64,000 bases of DNA from Megalobrama amblycephala (lineage: Eukaryota > Chordata > Actinopteri > Cypriniformes > Xenocyprididae): positions 14,938,919 through 15,002,918 of the forward strand of contig NC_063045.1 of assembly GCF_018812025.1 (NCBI RefSeq), given 5' to 3'. The notes beneath the pieces are model-generated. The model did no database searches. It saw nothing but the letters and a program-made list of their open reading frames with translations, and was not told the DNA's origin. The translations under genes and the position numbers were made by a program. Numbering within the stretch: position 1 is the first letter of the stretch; every line of letters begins with the position of its first letter. Shown here piece after piece: positions 1 through 12,110 of the stretch.

Positions 1-91
1 GTCTTGGCGAGTATTCACGCAAACATTATCTGTTATGTCTAAAGTTAACGTTTGGTTAACTGTTGGGGGAAAACATCTGATGTCTAATATT
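1..91. other. Unassigned left edge
   Basis: Short AT-rich stretch before the first transposon. I see no gene or repeat in it. Confidence 0.4.
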
Positions 92-708
92 ATATATGTG
101 ACCCTGGACAACAAAACCAGTCATAAGTCGCACATGTAGCAATAGTCAACAACACATTGTATGGGACAAAATTTTCGATTTTTCTTTTATGCCAAAAATC
201 ATTAGGATATTAAGTAAAGATCATGTTCCATGAAGATATTTTGTAAATTTCCTACCGTAAATATATCAAAAACTTATTTTTGTGAGTGGATATGCATTGC
301 TAAGAACTTCATTTGGACAACTTTAAAGATGATTTTCTCAATATTTAGATTTTTTTTTACACCCTTAGATTCCAGATTTTAAATAGTTGTATCTCGGCTA
401 AATATTGTCCAATCCTAGCAAACCATACATCAATGGAAAGCTTGTTTATTCAAAGATATTGTTTATTACTTGATTTAAAAAAAATTGACCCTTATGACTG
501 GTTTTGTGGTCCAGTGGTATGTGCCAAATTTGGGGTTATTTCCAATTTTTCTCAAAATTGACTTTGCTGATTCTATTGACTTCAAACAGGTGTAGCTCAG
601 TCATTTTTGTCTGATTCCAACAAATCATACATCATTTTGAGGGTTTCTTAATAGGGAGTGTGAAAATTTGCTCATTGCGATTCATTTGCCAGCACGGGTC
701 ACATATAT
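92..708. mobile_element. Non-autonomous TIR DNA transposon
   Basis: The ends are inverted copies: ATATATGTGACCC at 92-104 and its complement at 696-708. A second inverted pair lies inside, around 104-127 and 491-514, with the shared core AAAACCAGTCATAAG. No transposase frame is present. The nested TIRs suggest either a two-part element or a smaller MITE (104-514) fused to extra terminal sequence. The family resembles a very common cyprinid repeat known from zebrafish; the family name is not assigned. Confidence 0.8.
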
Positions 709-3404
709 TAAAATATTTACGGCTATACTTTATACAGATACATTATAACTATTCCGGATACAGTACAATCTATGAAAATAAGTCTATTCTAACTCATTAA
801 GAATAGTATTTTTCTACAGTGTATAATAAAGGAAAGAAGCCAATATAAACTAAAATTGAGCAATCGAGGGTTAATTCCTCAACTAACTCTTAATAAAGAC
901 TGTACTTGTCCATAAGTGGCAATACCAAGAGGGTTGGGATTTGTATATTTGGGGAGAAAGTGTTTGAGCATTTGATGAAAAAGTACAAATATGAGTTGGG
1001 GGAGGGGCTTGTATTTGTGGGCAATGATCTATTTTTTCCCCATTATCCGGGCTGCATACGTGGGGCTCATTTACATTCATGGTTATCCAGATAATGAAGC
1101 TTTCAATCCAGGGGATCCTGCGGTGAGAACAATGAACCCAATTACCTCCTGCCGCCTGCGAGATGGGATGGCAGACTCTGAGACAGATGGGAGAGGCTGC
1201 GGTCGGCCAGCGATCCAATCACATTTATCTCACTCCCCTGTTTCTCTCCCCCCACCCTCCCCAACCATCCTCCGTTCATGCTCACATCGCAACTTATCAA
1301 CAGGCCAAGGCCAAAGCCCCAGGATCAGTATGTAGAACCAGCCCCTAAAGCCCAATTCCTAATGCCAAAAACCTACAGCCTTGCGAAAATGCCAGGTCAA
1401 ACCTCTATACAGTTCACTGTTACCTCCGGGACTTGTTGAGTATACAGACTTTCTAGTCTACATTTCAGAGTCTACATTCTTAATAAACGTTTCTGGTCAT
1501 ATTGTGAATAATTTATTGGTGCATGTTACTTCAAAGAAAAACTAAAACGTCATAACTTGCTCCACCTCTGTAATGACTTTCTTTTTCAATTGGCATCACC
1601 AAACCCTCCCTTTTTTAGCCCCTCCCCTCCAACCACCTGTCATTTAAAGGCCACAATCCAATCAAATTTCGATAGATAAAATGGATAAAATAAAAGTCTC
1701 ATCCAGCTTTTGTGTTTTACTATAAAAAGCATTCATATTACTGAATTAATATAATTAATAAACAAAAACGATTATTAAAACGCATTAAGAAGTTATAGTT
1801 TTGCATTGCATGAAATATGATTATGCATTTTTCTATAAATACATAAAAGCTTGAGTTTATATTTTAGACCTCCTAAATTCTCTTTCGGTAACTATGACAA
1901 GTTCTTGACAAACCATTTTTAAGACTGACAAATATTGCCACTAAAAAGCATCAAATCATGTTACAACACGAATAATTCATAACAAACACTACCTATTTAC
2001 GTTAAACACTCCATCAAACCTTCCAAGCGGATCGTTAAAACCTCTTAAGTCTCCTCCGTATTATTATTGTGTCCCATGTGAGATCCTAATGTTTGACTAG
2101 AACTGTTACCGGCTTTACCTGTTATTTCATCACAAAAGCGTCGTTTATTATATTACACTTATTCTCCTCGGCTGATGACAGCTGACTGGAACAAAGAATA
2201 AATATAGCCGAGAGAGTGGATGGAAAAGGGCCCAAACAGCAGTTTCCTGGCAGCACCGGTAGGCAGGCGAGGCTTGGAGGAGATGACAGAAGCCAAAGGA
2301 TTAATGGTCTCATGGGAAGCCAAGGTAAAGCACGCCGCTCCATCCTGACATCTTTGTACTTGTAAGAGCACACAAATTAACCAGGCGACACGGTGAATAA
2401 TGGTCAGGGCGCTTCCATCAGTCCTATTTAACAATGCATGCAAAAGCACTAAATGCGTTTTGGGAGGGCGGCGGGAACGTAAATATAGGACAGCGAGAGG
2501 TTGAAAAGATCACGCTGATGTACGTGAGTCCCATGTCGAGTTGTAAAATCATCATTGGGCCTATAAACGTTGAGCACTCTCAATATAACCCATTAGTGGC
2601 CGCAAACAATTTGCTCTATTTGGCACTTTATAAAAAAAACAGTTGTTTTAAATCTTTCATTAAAGTTGTTTTTTCATGTGTCTGTAAACACAGCAAATGA
2701 TAATGGCCAGAAGAATATTTTTAATGCGAGTACTTCGAATGCAACCCATTAGTGGGAAAGGCAGTTTACCACAAAGAAAACACATCAGATGTGTGATGTG
2801 CTCTGCTGTCTGATGCATTTAAGCAATATATGAACTGTGCTAAAGTGAAAAAGACAGCTAGGATGGATTAATTTAGCTTCTAGCCCATGTAAAAGCCCTG
2901 GGTCTTCTGTGGGGTTGCCAAGTACTGTTCTCCTGCTAGACATTAGGCTGATTTGCATATTCTGTGTCCTTAAATTTGAGGTTAGGTCTCTCAATGTCCT
3001 TTAATTTATGATTATAATAATTGTCTTTAAGAAACCGAATCAAGGTATATGGGTTTACAGAAGCTAATCAGTACGGTTCGTGCAAGAAAAGCAGCTGGCA
3101 TTTTCTACAAATAGGGTCAAAATAGGTCATTTTATAAACATTTTATATAACAATTTTATCCATTCTATATCCATATACACATAATATAACTGTGTAAAAA
3201 ATGTAGACATTTTTACTGATTTATTGAACTGAATATGAACCTTTTACTGTGAATATGAATTTAACAGAATCTGTAACAATAATGACACTGTAAACTTTTA
3301 ATTGTTGGATACTGAAAAGGTCAAGACCTCTGACGTGGGACAGGCCAAAATACTCTATTATCTGAGTACATATTAGTTCTCACACTAAATTAATAAATAA
3401 CTTT
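709..3404. other. Intronic sequence without genes
   Basis: No credible coding region: the short open frames here overlap one another on both strands and match nothing I recognise. Two blocks, about 1035-1235 and 2160-2460, are richer in GC and free of visible repeats, so they could be conserved non-coding elements. The rest is AT-rich and featureless. Confidence 0.5.
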
Positions 3405-3429
3405 AAAAAAAAAAAAAAAAAAAAAAAAA
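3405..3429. repeat. Poly(A) run, 25 bases
   Basis: Uninterrupted A tract read directly. No retroelement body is recognisable next to it, so it is called a simple repeat. Confidence 0.9.
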
Positions 3430-4130
3430 GAGTCATAAGATGTATTTATAGAAAGTGCCAATTCTCAGAATCTTTCTTTAGTTTCTCTGAGTTTCTCTCC
3501 TCAACAAGTGAATCAAATAACATGAGTAACTACCAGTGCTCAAAGTAGCATCTGACTACACGCAAACAATTGGAGAAACTTCCCCAAGTGTTCACAGCTG
3601 TTTGCAGATGTGTCATTCTTCCGCAGCATCCTGCTTCACTCACTGTGTCTGCCACTAATGACCAGGAGGTCTGAATCCACCAACTCCCTATGGGGAGACA
3701 GCTGCCGCCCCACGCCATTCCTCTCCGGGCGTCTGTCGAACTGCGGCGCTGGCTGTGATCCTGCCAGAACGAACTGCCGATCTGCTATATTGTGCCAGCA
3801 TGGTGGCTAAGCCCATGGAAAGCCTGTCCAACCAATTTATTCCTCCCAGAATGCCAAGCAGTCTGTAATGGGGACACTGGGGAACAGAAGCACTGGGGTC
3901 GTCTCACAGACAGGGGGCGATGCATTACGAAAAGAGCATAACCCACTGTCGGGAGACTTCATTTCAGCTTTGTTAGGTTACAACATGAATGAACTGTATG
4001 AAATTATACGTTCAGGTGTGCAAGGCGTGTTTGACACGTGCCCCACTTACAATGACAGCAATTTTGTTGTTGGAAGTTGCAGGGTCACAGAACTTTTGGT
4101 CACTAGTAAACATTCTTAACGCCTTAAATA
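3430..4130. other. Intronic sequence without genes
   Basis: Repeat-free stretch with a GC-rich block at about 3590-3920. Overlapping short frames on both strands show no domain. It may be a regulatory or conserved non-coding block; nothing else is visible. Confidence 0.4.
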
Positions 4131-5366
4131 ATAGTCCAACCAAAAATTACGAGTCTGTCATCATTTATTCACCCTCATGTTGTTCCAAACCTGTATGACT
4201 TTCTTCTGCAGAACACAAAAGAAGATATTTCTTTAAGAAAGTTTCTACTATTTTTGGTCCATTTAAAGGTGCCCTAGAATTAAAAATTGAATTTTCCTCG
4301 GCATAGTTAAATAACAAGAGTTCAGTACATGGAAATGACATACAGTGAGTCTCAAACTCCACTGTTTCCTCCTTCTTATATAAATCTCATTTGTTTAAAA
4401 GACCTCAACATAACTGTTACGTAACAGTCGGGGTGTACGCCCCCAATATTTGCATATGCCAGCTCATGTTCAAAGCATTAGACAAGGGCTGGACGTCTGG
4501 ATGTGCACAGCTGAATCATCAGACTAGGTAAGCAAGCAAGGACAACAGTGAAAAATGGCAGATGGAGCAATAATAACTGACATGATCCATGATTACATGA
4601 TATTTTTAGTGATATTTGTAAATTGTCTTTCTAAATGTTTCGTTAGCATGTTGCTAATGTACTGTTAAATGTGGTTAAAGTTACCATCGTTTATTACTGT
4701 ATTCACGGAGACAAGAGCCGTTGCTATTTTCATTTTTGAACACTTGCAGTCTGTATAATTCATAAACACATTTTCATTCTTTATAAATCTTTCCAACAGT
4801 GTGTAATGTTAGCTTTAGCCCGTTAGCTGCAGCCTAGCTACTATCAGACTCATTCAGAATCAAATGTAAACATCCAAATAAATACTATACTCACAGGAAT
4901 CGATGTATGCGTGCAGCATGAATGACGAACACTTTGTAAAGATCCATTTGATCACAGCTGTGTGAACTTTGTAAATGCACTGTATTATAGTCGACAGCTC
5001 AGAGGGGGGCAGGAAGCGCGCGATTTAAAGGGGCCGCAGCATGAATCGGTGCATAGTTAATGATGCTCCAAAATAGCCAGTTAAAAAAAATGTATAAAAA
5101 AAAAATCTATGGGGTATTTTGAGCTGAAACTTCAGACACATTCAGGAGACACCTTAGACTTATATTACATCTTGTAAAAAAACGTTCGATGGCACCTTTA
5201 ATGTAAGTCAATGGGTCCAAAACAAAATTCATTGTATGGGCAAAAAGACAGATATTTTTCAAATCTTTTTTCTGTTTCACACAATAAAGTAAGTCACACA
5301 GGTTTGAAAAGACATAAGTATGAGTAAATGATGACAGTATTTTCATTTTTGGGTGAATTATCCCTT
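4131..5366. mobile_element. Foldback MITE split by a nested transposon
   Basis: The arms 4131-4262 and 5202-5366 are diverged inverted copies. The left arm carries the cyprinid MITE phrase CCTCATGTTGTTCCAAACC and the right arm ends GGGTGAATTATCCCTT. A second transposon sits in the middle at 4263-5201. With that removed, the remainder is a near-palindrome of about 300 bp with no coding capacity. Related fragments occur at 13098-13165, 20904-21010, 50259-50383 and 57342-57762. Confidence 0.8.
4263..5201 (-). mobile_element. TIR transposon, copy 1 of 2 (nested)
   Basis: Ends are TTAAAGGTGCC on the left and GGCACCTTTAA on the right. The interior is the reverse complement of the copy at 13548-14451 over most of its length, for example the phrase TTTCCATGTACTGAACTC of copy 2 appears complemented here near 4317-4334. 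It has no transposase and is probably mobilised in trans. It interrupts an older foldback MITE, which gives the order of insertion. Confidence 0.85.
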
Positions 5367-5712
5367 GACGTTAATGGTTGCAGCTATTGCAAATTGTATG
5401 TCGCCATTTTCTGTTCTACTGACTTTACTGTCATTGGTATTTAACATAAAGTAGTAACATAAATAGATGCTCAACTGAACTTGAATGACGCACAAGAACA
5501 AATCACTTCTGGAAGCTGGAACGTGCTGCGTAACCAATGAGGTTCGTTCTCGTGTGTTACACAGTACGTTTGAGCTTCCGGACAAGGTTCGTCATTTAAG
5601 TTTGGTTGAGCATCTGTTTATGTTCGCTGATCAAGGTTTATATGTGAGTAAAAGCCTAAATTAAATCTGTTCTTCATAAAAAGAAATCGAGTTTCTTCAG
5701 AAAATTCCTAGC
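5367..5712. other. Short intronic gap
   Basis: Unassigned sequence between two foldback elements. No gene seen. Confidence 0.4.
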
Positions 5713-6443
5713 TTAAAGGGTTAGTTCCACACCTGTAAGACCTTCGTTAATCTTCGGAACACAAATTAAGATATTTCTGTTGAAATCCGATGGCTCAGTC
5801 AGGCCTGCATAGCCAGCAATGACATTTCCTCTCTCAAGATCCATTAATATACTAAAAACATATTTAAATCAGTTCATGTCAGTACAGTGGTTCAGTATTA
5901 ATATTATAAAGCGACAAGAATATTTTTGGTGTGCCAAAAAAACAAAAATGACGATTTATATAGTGATGGCTGATTTCAAAACACTGCTTCATGAAGCTTC
6001 GGAGCATTATGAATCAGCGGTTCGGAGTGCCAAAGTCATGTGATTTCAGCAGTTTGGCGGTTTGACATTTGATCCGAATCATGATTTGATACACTGTTTC
6101 ATTTGTGCTCCGAAGCTTCCTGAAGCAGTGTTTTGAAATCAGCCATCACTATATAAATCGTCATTTTTGTTTTTTTGGCGCTCCAAAAATATTCTTGTTG
6201 CTTTATAATATTAATATTGAACCACTGTACTCACATGAACTGATTTAAATATGTTTTTAGTACATTAATGGATTAATGGACAGAGGAAATGTCATTGATG
6301 GCTATGCAGGCCTTACTGAGCCATCGGATTTCAACAAAAAATATCTTAATTTGTGTTCCGAAGATGAAAGAAGGTCTTATGGGTGTGGAACGGCATGAGG
6401 GTGAGTAATAAATGAGATTATTTTTGGGTGAACTAAGGTTAAA
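5713..6443. repeat. Large palindromic foldback element (about 730 bp)
   Basis: The left arm (5713 to about 6010) and right arm (about 6100-6443) are inverted copies roughly 300 bp long. Matching landmarks are AAATCCGATGGCTCAGTCAG on the left against CTGAGCCATCGGATTT on the right, and GTGATGGCTGATTTCAAAAC against GTTTTGAAATCAGCCATCAC. The roughly 90-bp centre is not paired. No real gene is present; the 74-codon open frame in the left arm is just arm sequence. Such long palindromes are common MITE-like elements in cyprinids. Confidence 0.85.
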
Positions 6444-7607
6444 TGCTTTCTGATTTCAAACGGGTAATGTTAATCTACAAATAAATTCAAAGAAATTAAA
6501 CTATTCAAAAGGATTTTTCATACAAGTAAATGTGAATTAGGCTAACACTGAAGTTGGTACTTTTACATAAATTCCCTTTTTTACCTTTGCAGTGCTGCTA
6601 CAGAAGTACAGTAGCCCTACTAAACTTCTTTTGTTGGACTAACGATGCAAATCATGCAAATCACGTACAGGCTTCTGATAAGCAGAGTGCCTTCGGAAAT
6701 GTTTGGGCCAATGGCAAGCACGCATTAACTGCGCTAATTTGCAGCAGACTGGCAGGGCTTTCACACCAGTTAGAGACGCACTTTAGATTTTACCAGCAAG
6801 GTGAGACTGTTTTTATGGGCTGCAATAGTTTCATGCTTTGCCTGATGACTTTTTTCATTTGCTTAAAGAAATTGCCGGGGAATGGAAAATACAAGGAAAT
6901 CATAATTAACGCCAGCCTGAAAAATTTAAACAAATAAGCACGCCTGACAAAATAAGAGTTGTTTTTTTAGGATGCATTTATTATCACAAGTGCTTTATTA
7001 TATTCATTTCCTCTGCACTTTCAAAGATTTCCCCCCGGCCAAAATACATCATTGTAGTTTGCTTATGACCCCATTTGACGTTTAAGCCCCACAGATGGTC
7101 TTAAAGGCTCTTTATCTGTGTATTTGCCATGTTAACACACGACTTGTAAGTGTATCTGCGCCAGTGCCAATCTCAGGTTGGCACAGGTTTGTGCCAGAAA
7201 GCTGTTTTGCTGCATGTCTGGCATACCTAATCCAGCTGGTGTTCTCCAGAGTATGCCAACATCTCCTGTTTCCAAACATGCCTCTGAAAACCCCAGACTA
7301 GCAAGTGTACATGCTAGTGCAATGTGCAAATGAAACTGTTAGGAATAAGGCAACTTAAGGCCCTGATATACTCACAGCCAAGAGCTTTTTCATTCTTCGA
7401 TTCAAAAAAGTTAAACTGGCGGTAAACTGTTAGCAAACATCCTGATGCCGCCCATGCTGCTGCGAGCAGCGTTTAGATGAATATGTAAATATGTGTTGCG
7501 TATTTCCCTCTCAACAACAAAATAAACATGCAAAAAAAAACAAAAAAATTACAAGAAAGTGGATATGGATATGTAAGCTCTACAATTTGGCACTCCAGCC
7601 AAGTCAC
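6444..7607. other. Intronic sequence without genes
   Basis: A 127-codon frame at 6554-6937 shows no domain and is AT-rich, so I do not call it. Sequence around 7360-7600 may be a repeat fragment, but no ends are visible. Confidence 0.4.
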
Positions 7608-8360
7608 ATCTAGGGTTGGTTACCGAAACCCAGTGCCAATATGGCACCGGTACCTACAGCCAAGTATGTCTCCTGATCTGAATACCTATGAGGAATTCTG
7701 AAGAGACAAGTTGAGTATTACTCTCCATCCAGCATCCAGTCTCTAAAAGAGGTAATTCTTGAAGAATGGAAAAAGATAGATGTTGCAAAATGTCGCCAAC
7801 TTGTTAATTCCATGCCTGGAAGACTTGGTGCTGTCATTAAAAATCATGGAGGCCATACAAACTACTAAATGTAGTAGTTTTTGTTGTGGGGTGTACTCAT
7901 TTTTGCATCACTCTAATTTGAGTAAAACTGAAAAATGTGTAATCTAAGTTATATTATTAGCCTTACTTTCATGTTATAAGTTAAACAGATGTTATATTAA
8001 CCTTAGTCTTGTCAACATTTTGGAAATTGTTTTTGTGTTCATTGAGATATTGTTTAAAATGTTACTTTTCAAAGGGGGTGTACTCATGTACGCTGAGCAC
8101 TGTATATGACTGGTATGTACTGGACCAAATCAGAATGCAGATTTCGGTGCCTCATTTCAGTGCCACTTAAATGCCTGAGCTGATATATTCAGTGCATCAC
8201 ATGATCAACTGCTAAATTCAAACGTGCTTTCGCGCTTTGGCTGGTGCTGAGCCAAAGACGGACGCCCTCAGCTCTTGTCACATATCACAACTATTCAGTG
8301 TTTTCAGTCACATAATGTTTATTTTAGGTTTCAGACATTTAAATACACGTATTAGCAAAA
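7608..8360. mobile_element. hAT-like fragment hosting a Tc1 insertion
   Basis: The flanks of the Tc1 remnant (7608-7654, with AGGGTTGGTTACCGAAACC, and 8105 onward, with TTTCGGTGCCTCATTTC) look like two halves of one older element built on a 'TACCGAAACC/TTTCGGTGCC' theme. The right boundary is not visible. This is my inference from the matching style of the two sides. Confidence 0.35.
7655..8102 (+). pseudogene. Tc1/mariner transposase 3' remnant with right TIR
   Basis: The translation contains the family's SPDLN motif at about 7670-7684, directly upstream of the catalytic glutamate position. After a stop and a frameshift it continues with a C-terminal segment containing EEWKKI and SMPGRL and ending in a stop near 7866. 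The final part, up to 8102, is a typical Tc1 terminal repeat running outward to CACTG followed by TA. The 5' half and left TIR are missing. It is dead: at least one frameshift and in-frame stops are visible. Tc1 transposases are DDE enzymes that cut and paste at TA sites. Confidence 0.85.
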
Positions 8361-8370
8361 AAATAAAAAT

Positions 8371-8806
8371 TATAGGGCACCTATTATGCAAAATTCACTT
8401 TGACATGTTTTTACGTGTTTGGACATAAATGTGTGCTGGCAGTGTGTGAACATAACTACCCTACAATGATAAAATCCACCTACTACTTTTTTTTTTTTTT
8501 TTTAATCCCCATTAAACCAAAGCAGTCTCATTAGACATGTGACACACATGTCCAGTTGCATTACAAAAGTTATAACGTCTTCCTGAGTCTGTCTATCAAT
8601 ATCTGACTCTGGTTTGAACAATGTAAAGCTGAACATCGTTACTGACAATCATCATTTTGGCTGCGTGAGATTGTCCAGCTTTGTTGTTGTTGAGCATCTG
8701 AAGCATGAGCTGTTAAAGCTCCACCCTCTTCTGGAAAGGGGGCGGGTGCAGCAGCTCATTTGCATTTAAAGGGACACACAAAAATGGTTAGTTTTTGCGC
8801 ACACCT
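8371..8806. mobile_element. Partial cyprinid repeat (TIR-type, one end)
   Basis: Begins TATAGGGCACCTATTATGC, a terminal phrase of a common cyprinid DNA-transposon repeat, and runs to GGGACACACAAAAATGG. The opposite end is not found, so it is truncated. It includes a T run at about 8488-8504. Family assignment is from memory of zebrafish repeats. Confidence 0.5.
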
Positions 8807-9091
8807 GTAACGTTTGAGTTTTGTTCTGTTTAGTTGTTCTTGTCTAGAGTTTGTTTTTCATTGGTCACCTGTTCTCTTTGTTCTTAGTTTCCTGCCACTT
8901 GTTTGTTACTATGGTTTCTGATTTGATTAGTGTTTGTGTTCAGGTGTGTCAAGTTAATTAGTCTCGTTTGGTCCTCTGTTCTCATATTTAACCCCTGTGT
9001 TTGTTCAGTTCCATTGTCAGTTCTCCACTGCATTAGGTTAGTTGTTCTGTTTGTTTCTTATTGAAGAGTGTTTTTGTTTTATAGTTATTGT
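8807..9091. mobile_element. Possible solo LTR-like or retroelement fragment
   Basis: T-rich strand with phrases such as ATTTAACCCCTGTGTTTG and TTAGTTGTTCTGTTTG, which resemble fish LTR retroelement promoter regions. No target duplication or clear TG...CA ends could be fixed, so this is a weak call. Confidence 0.25.
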
Positions 9092-9820
9092 TAAAGGTGC
9101 TCTAAGAAGTGTTCGAAGTGTTGTCAAACAAAACAAAGGCTAGCTAGACTGTATTTTTCTATTCTGGTAAGTAACGCATTTAAATGCATCAGATTATGGA
9201 TTTAAAATGGGCTTGGAGTTGCTGTATGTTGCCTGAACAAGGTCACATGGTGGCTAAGGATCTAATAAAAGAAGGTGGATTTTTTCCTGTAGCTACATGC
9301 CTTCCTTAGCTTTAGCTGTAGTCAAGAATAAATTCAGTGGTGTGGAAGTGAGATGAATGTAGACGCAAACGCTGACGGCAGAACATAGGAATGTCCTGTG
9401 CGGAGGATGCATCTGCAGCAAGTGCAAAATATTGTGATCTGTGATTACCTCCCTTTCACGTTTCATTAACGTCATCCAGATAGGGCCTGAACAGCGAGCC
9501 GCATCCCCCCACAGAGTGATCATACCACAATTCTGTGGTGAAACACCTCAAATGATCCTTTGCGATATCAAAGAGTGAGGCAAATCAAGGAATCTGTAAT
9601 GACATTTATTATTTAATGAGGTGGGGTTTGATTTCAGTTCACGCAAAACAGGTTTTTCGTCAGAATATTAAGACAAAACACTTGTAAATGTAACACCTCA
9701 CACGAGCCATGTGCAGATCTGTTGCACACCTGACTTGTGTGTCAAGCAGCAGACCTGTTTTTTTCTAGAATTTCTCTGTAAACAGAAGCACTGAACAAGT
9801 TAAAGATAAAGATGGATAAA

Positions 9821-9823
<3 letters not shown>
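9092..9823. other. Intronic sequence without genes
   Basis: Starts with a short fragment (TTAAAGGTGCTCTAAG) resembling a transposon end. The remainder shows nothing I can assign. Confidence 0.35.

Positions 9824-9906
<83 letters not shown>
9824..9906. repeat. (TA)n-(CA)n microsatellite
   Basis: About 71 bp of uninterrupted AT followed by six CA units, read directly. Confidence 0.97.
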
Positions 9907-10084
9907 TATAAAATGTTTCACATATATAAATAAAAATATATAAACAATAAGGAAATGTGTTTTTTAGGATACGTTTTACGTTCTGACGGATTCCAATTGA
10001 CATGAATCTACAAAACCAATTAAAACGCTGCATTATTCATGCCAGGCCAGTAGTTGGCAATGTCACTTTGTAAGGAAACACTAT

Positions 10085-10235
10085 AGACCATTTTCAAAAA
10101 CTTGCACTTTGAAACCCGTTTTCAAAAGTTTGCTTTTTTCAGGCCCCCAAAACACCACTGACGTGAAAATGAACGGCCAAAACGCATTAAAAGTTTTTAG
10201 TTTTACATTTTTAGCTAACAATGTCATGTAAACGC
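10085..10235. mobile_element. Repeat fragment related to 46846-47185
   Basis: Contains CCCGTTTTCAAAAGTTTGC, CAGGCCCCCAAAACACC and GTCATGTAAACG. The copy at 46846-47185 carries matching phrases in the opposite orientation. Ends are degenerate; non-coding. Confidence 0.5.
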
Positions 10236-10700
10236 CCCTTTATTATATAAATATACATAATTTATAAATTAATACTAAAACGATAAATAAAATACAAGTA
10301 ATTACAAAAACATAAATGATAAAAAAAATATTATTTTATATTTATTTTATTACAAATAATCTAATAATTTATTTGTTATAATTTATATTATATTATGCAT
10401 GCACAATGTATCATATAAATATAAAGAATTATAATTATTCATTTATAAATACAAAGAATCTATAAATAAATACTAAAGCAAATAAAAATACTAAAATATA
10501 ATTATTATTTTTATTTAAACAATAATAATTTAAAATATAATCATTTATAATATGTACCCTATAATGAATAATGTATAAATATAGAATTTATTAATAAATA
10601 CTAAAACAATAAAAATATTAATCAAATTATAAACCTATTTTTTATATTTATAATATATATTTTATAATTCTATTTTGTATTATAATAATTCATTATAATT
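10236..10700. repeat. Very AT-rich low-complexity tract
   Basis: Almost only A and T, with degenerate repeats of TATAAAT and ATTTATAA. No coding potential. It could act as a matrix-attachment-like or easily unwound region, but that is not shown by the sequence. Confidence 0.8.
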
Positions 10701-11989
10701 TCTCAGCAAGCAAGCAAACCAATATTTTGGCCTACCAAAATCCATGTTTATAAAATGTTGTAAATGTCTGGTTTATGTTGGTTCTGAAATTACTCAAATT
10801 CAGGGAGGAAAAAACCCTATAGATTCAAACTTATTAATAAATCATAATATGTGCATGAAAATGTACATACAGAAATGTGTGTGCATGGTTAATAAATAAA
10901 ACGTAGCATTAATATACCACAGTGCAAAATAAAAAAAAAAAAACTGTTATGTTTGTATATTGAATAGAAAAGCAAAGGACACATGACCTGCCAGCAGCCA
11001 AAGGGAAACAACTGACATTAGATTTTCCACTCAGCCTGGGACAGGAACATTCCCACTTAAGCTTTTAGTATTGCCTTAGGGTTTTAAAGCCAGCAGGACT
11101 TATCAGTCCTTTCTACCTTGATTTGATATATCGCAGTTTGATGCTTGTTGTCAGCACCTCTGAGTTACAGCAGGTATGCAGCATGGATTAAAAAGCCTCT
11201 CCAGATTGCACTGGCCTTGCCTATTCCCGCTACAGCAGCGACTTCAAGGTTTTGTGTTAACATTCTGAATCAGTCCCAGCATTCCTCTAAATTAATTCTC
11301 CTTTAAGCATAATTTGCTTCTCCCTTATTCCCTCGCAACATTAATAGGAGACAGATGTCCATAACAGTGTCCAAGTTTTTTGTCCATGCAACGTATTAAA
11401 TATAATTTTGCCTATTTCTTTTTTTCCCAAAATCCCAGGTGACAATAAAACACAAAGTACTACTGAACTTCTCTATCCATGTGGATGATAAACGTGAAGC
11501 ACTGACAAATTCTCTTAAATGCACAGGAGAAAAAATGATTGATTGTTTCAAACTGCTTTCAAATCGATTTATTACAGAATATTGTTATGCCATCTGTTGA
11601 GAAAAAAAAACATATGGATTTTTATTTAATCTCTACCCCTCTTAATTCTGAAACAATATGGTGCTTTTTTCAAACTACGGCAAACTAGGGTTGGAAACTC
11701 AGAATCGGTTCTTATTTTGAACTGGTTCCATTTTCAAATAAATAAATAAATCAAATACATGAAATCAAAATTGACCATATTTATTTTTTAAATGCACATT
11801 TGTGGTGCTATTAACACAGAATAATACATGAATACTGTGCAAAAATACAAACTTTGGTTGTTAATGATCAATGATTCATGAGTGGATGAGCCAGTTCTTT
11901 CAAAGAATCATTCAGAAAGATTCACAAATTGGTCTCAAATGTGATGTTCAGATAGCATACTACTTTTACTGTTCTGTTTCTGCCGAATC
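10701..11989. other. Intronic sequence without genes
   Basis: No gene seen. Sequence after 11690 (AGGGTTGGAAACTCAGAATC) may be the edge of a hAT-like repeat, with no partner end found. Confidence 0.35.
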
Positions 11990-12110
11990 TACACTGTAGA
12001 AAAATGATTTTTTAATCAAAAGAATCGTTTTCCACTATAAAGAAACTTGTGCAATGTAAAGGTTCCATGGATATTAAAGGTTCTTCAAGGTACTGTACCA
12101 TAGTACCAAC
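11990..12110 (-). mobile_element. MITE fragment of the 45835 family
   Basis: Contains TTTTCCACTATAAAGAAAC and GGTTCCATGGATATTAAAGG, the complement of phrases in the MITE at 45835-45954. Truncated and non-coding. Confidence 0.5.

Noticed and set aside
6554..6937. 127-codon open frame
   Set aside because: No domain and no supporting signals in intronic sequence.
9800..10033. 77-codon minus-strand frame
   Set aside because: Largely translation of the TA microsatellite.
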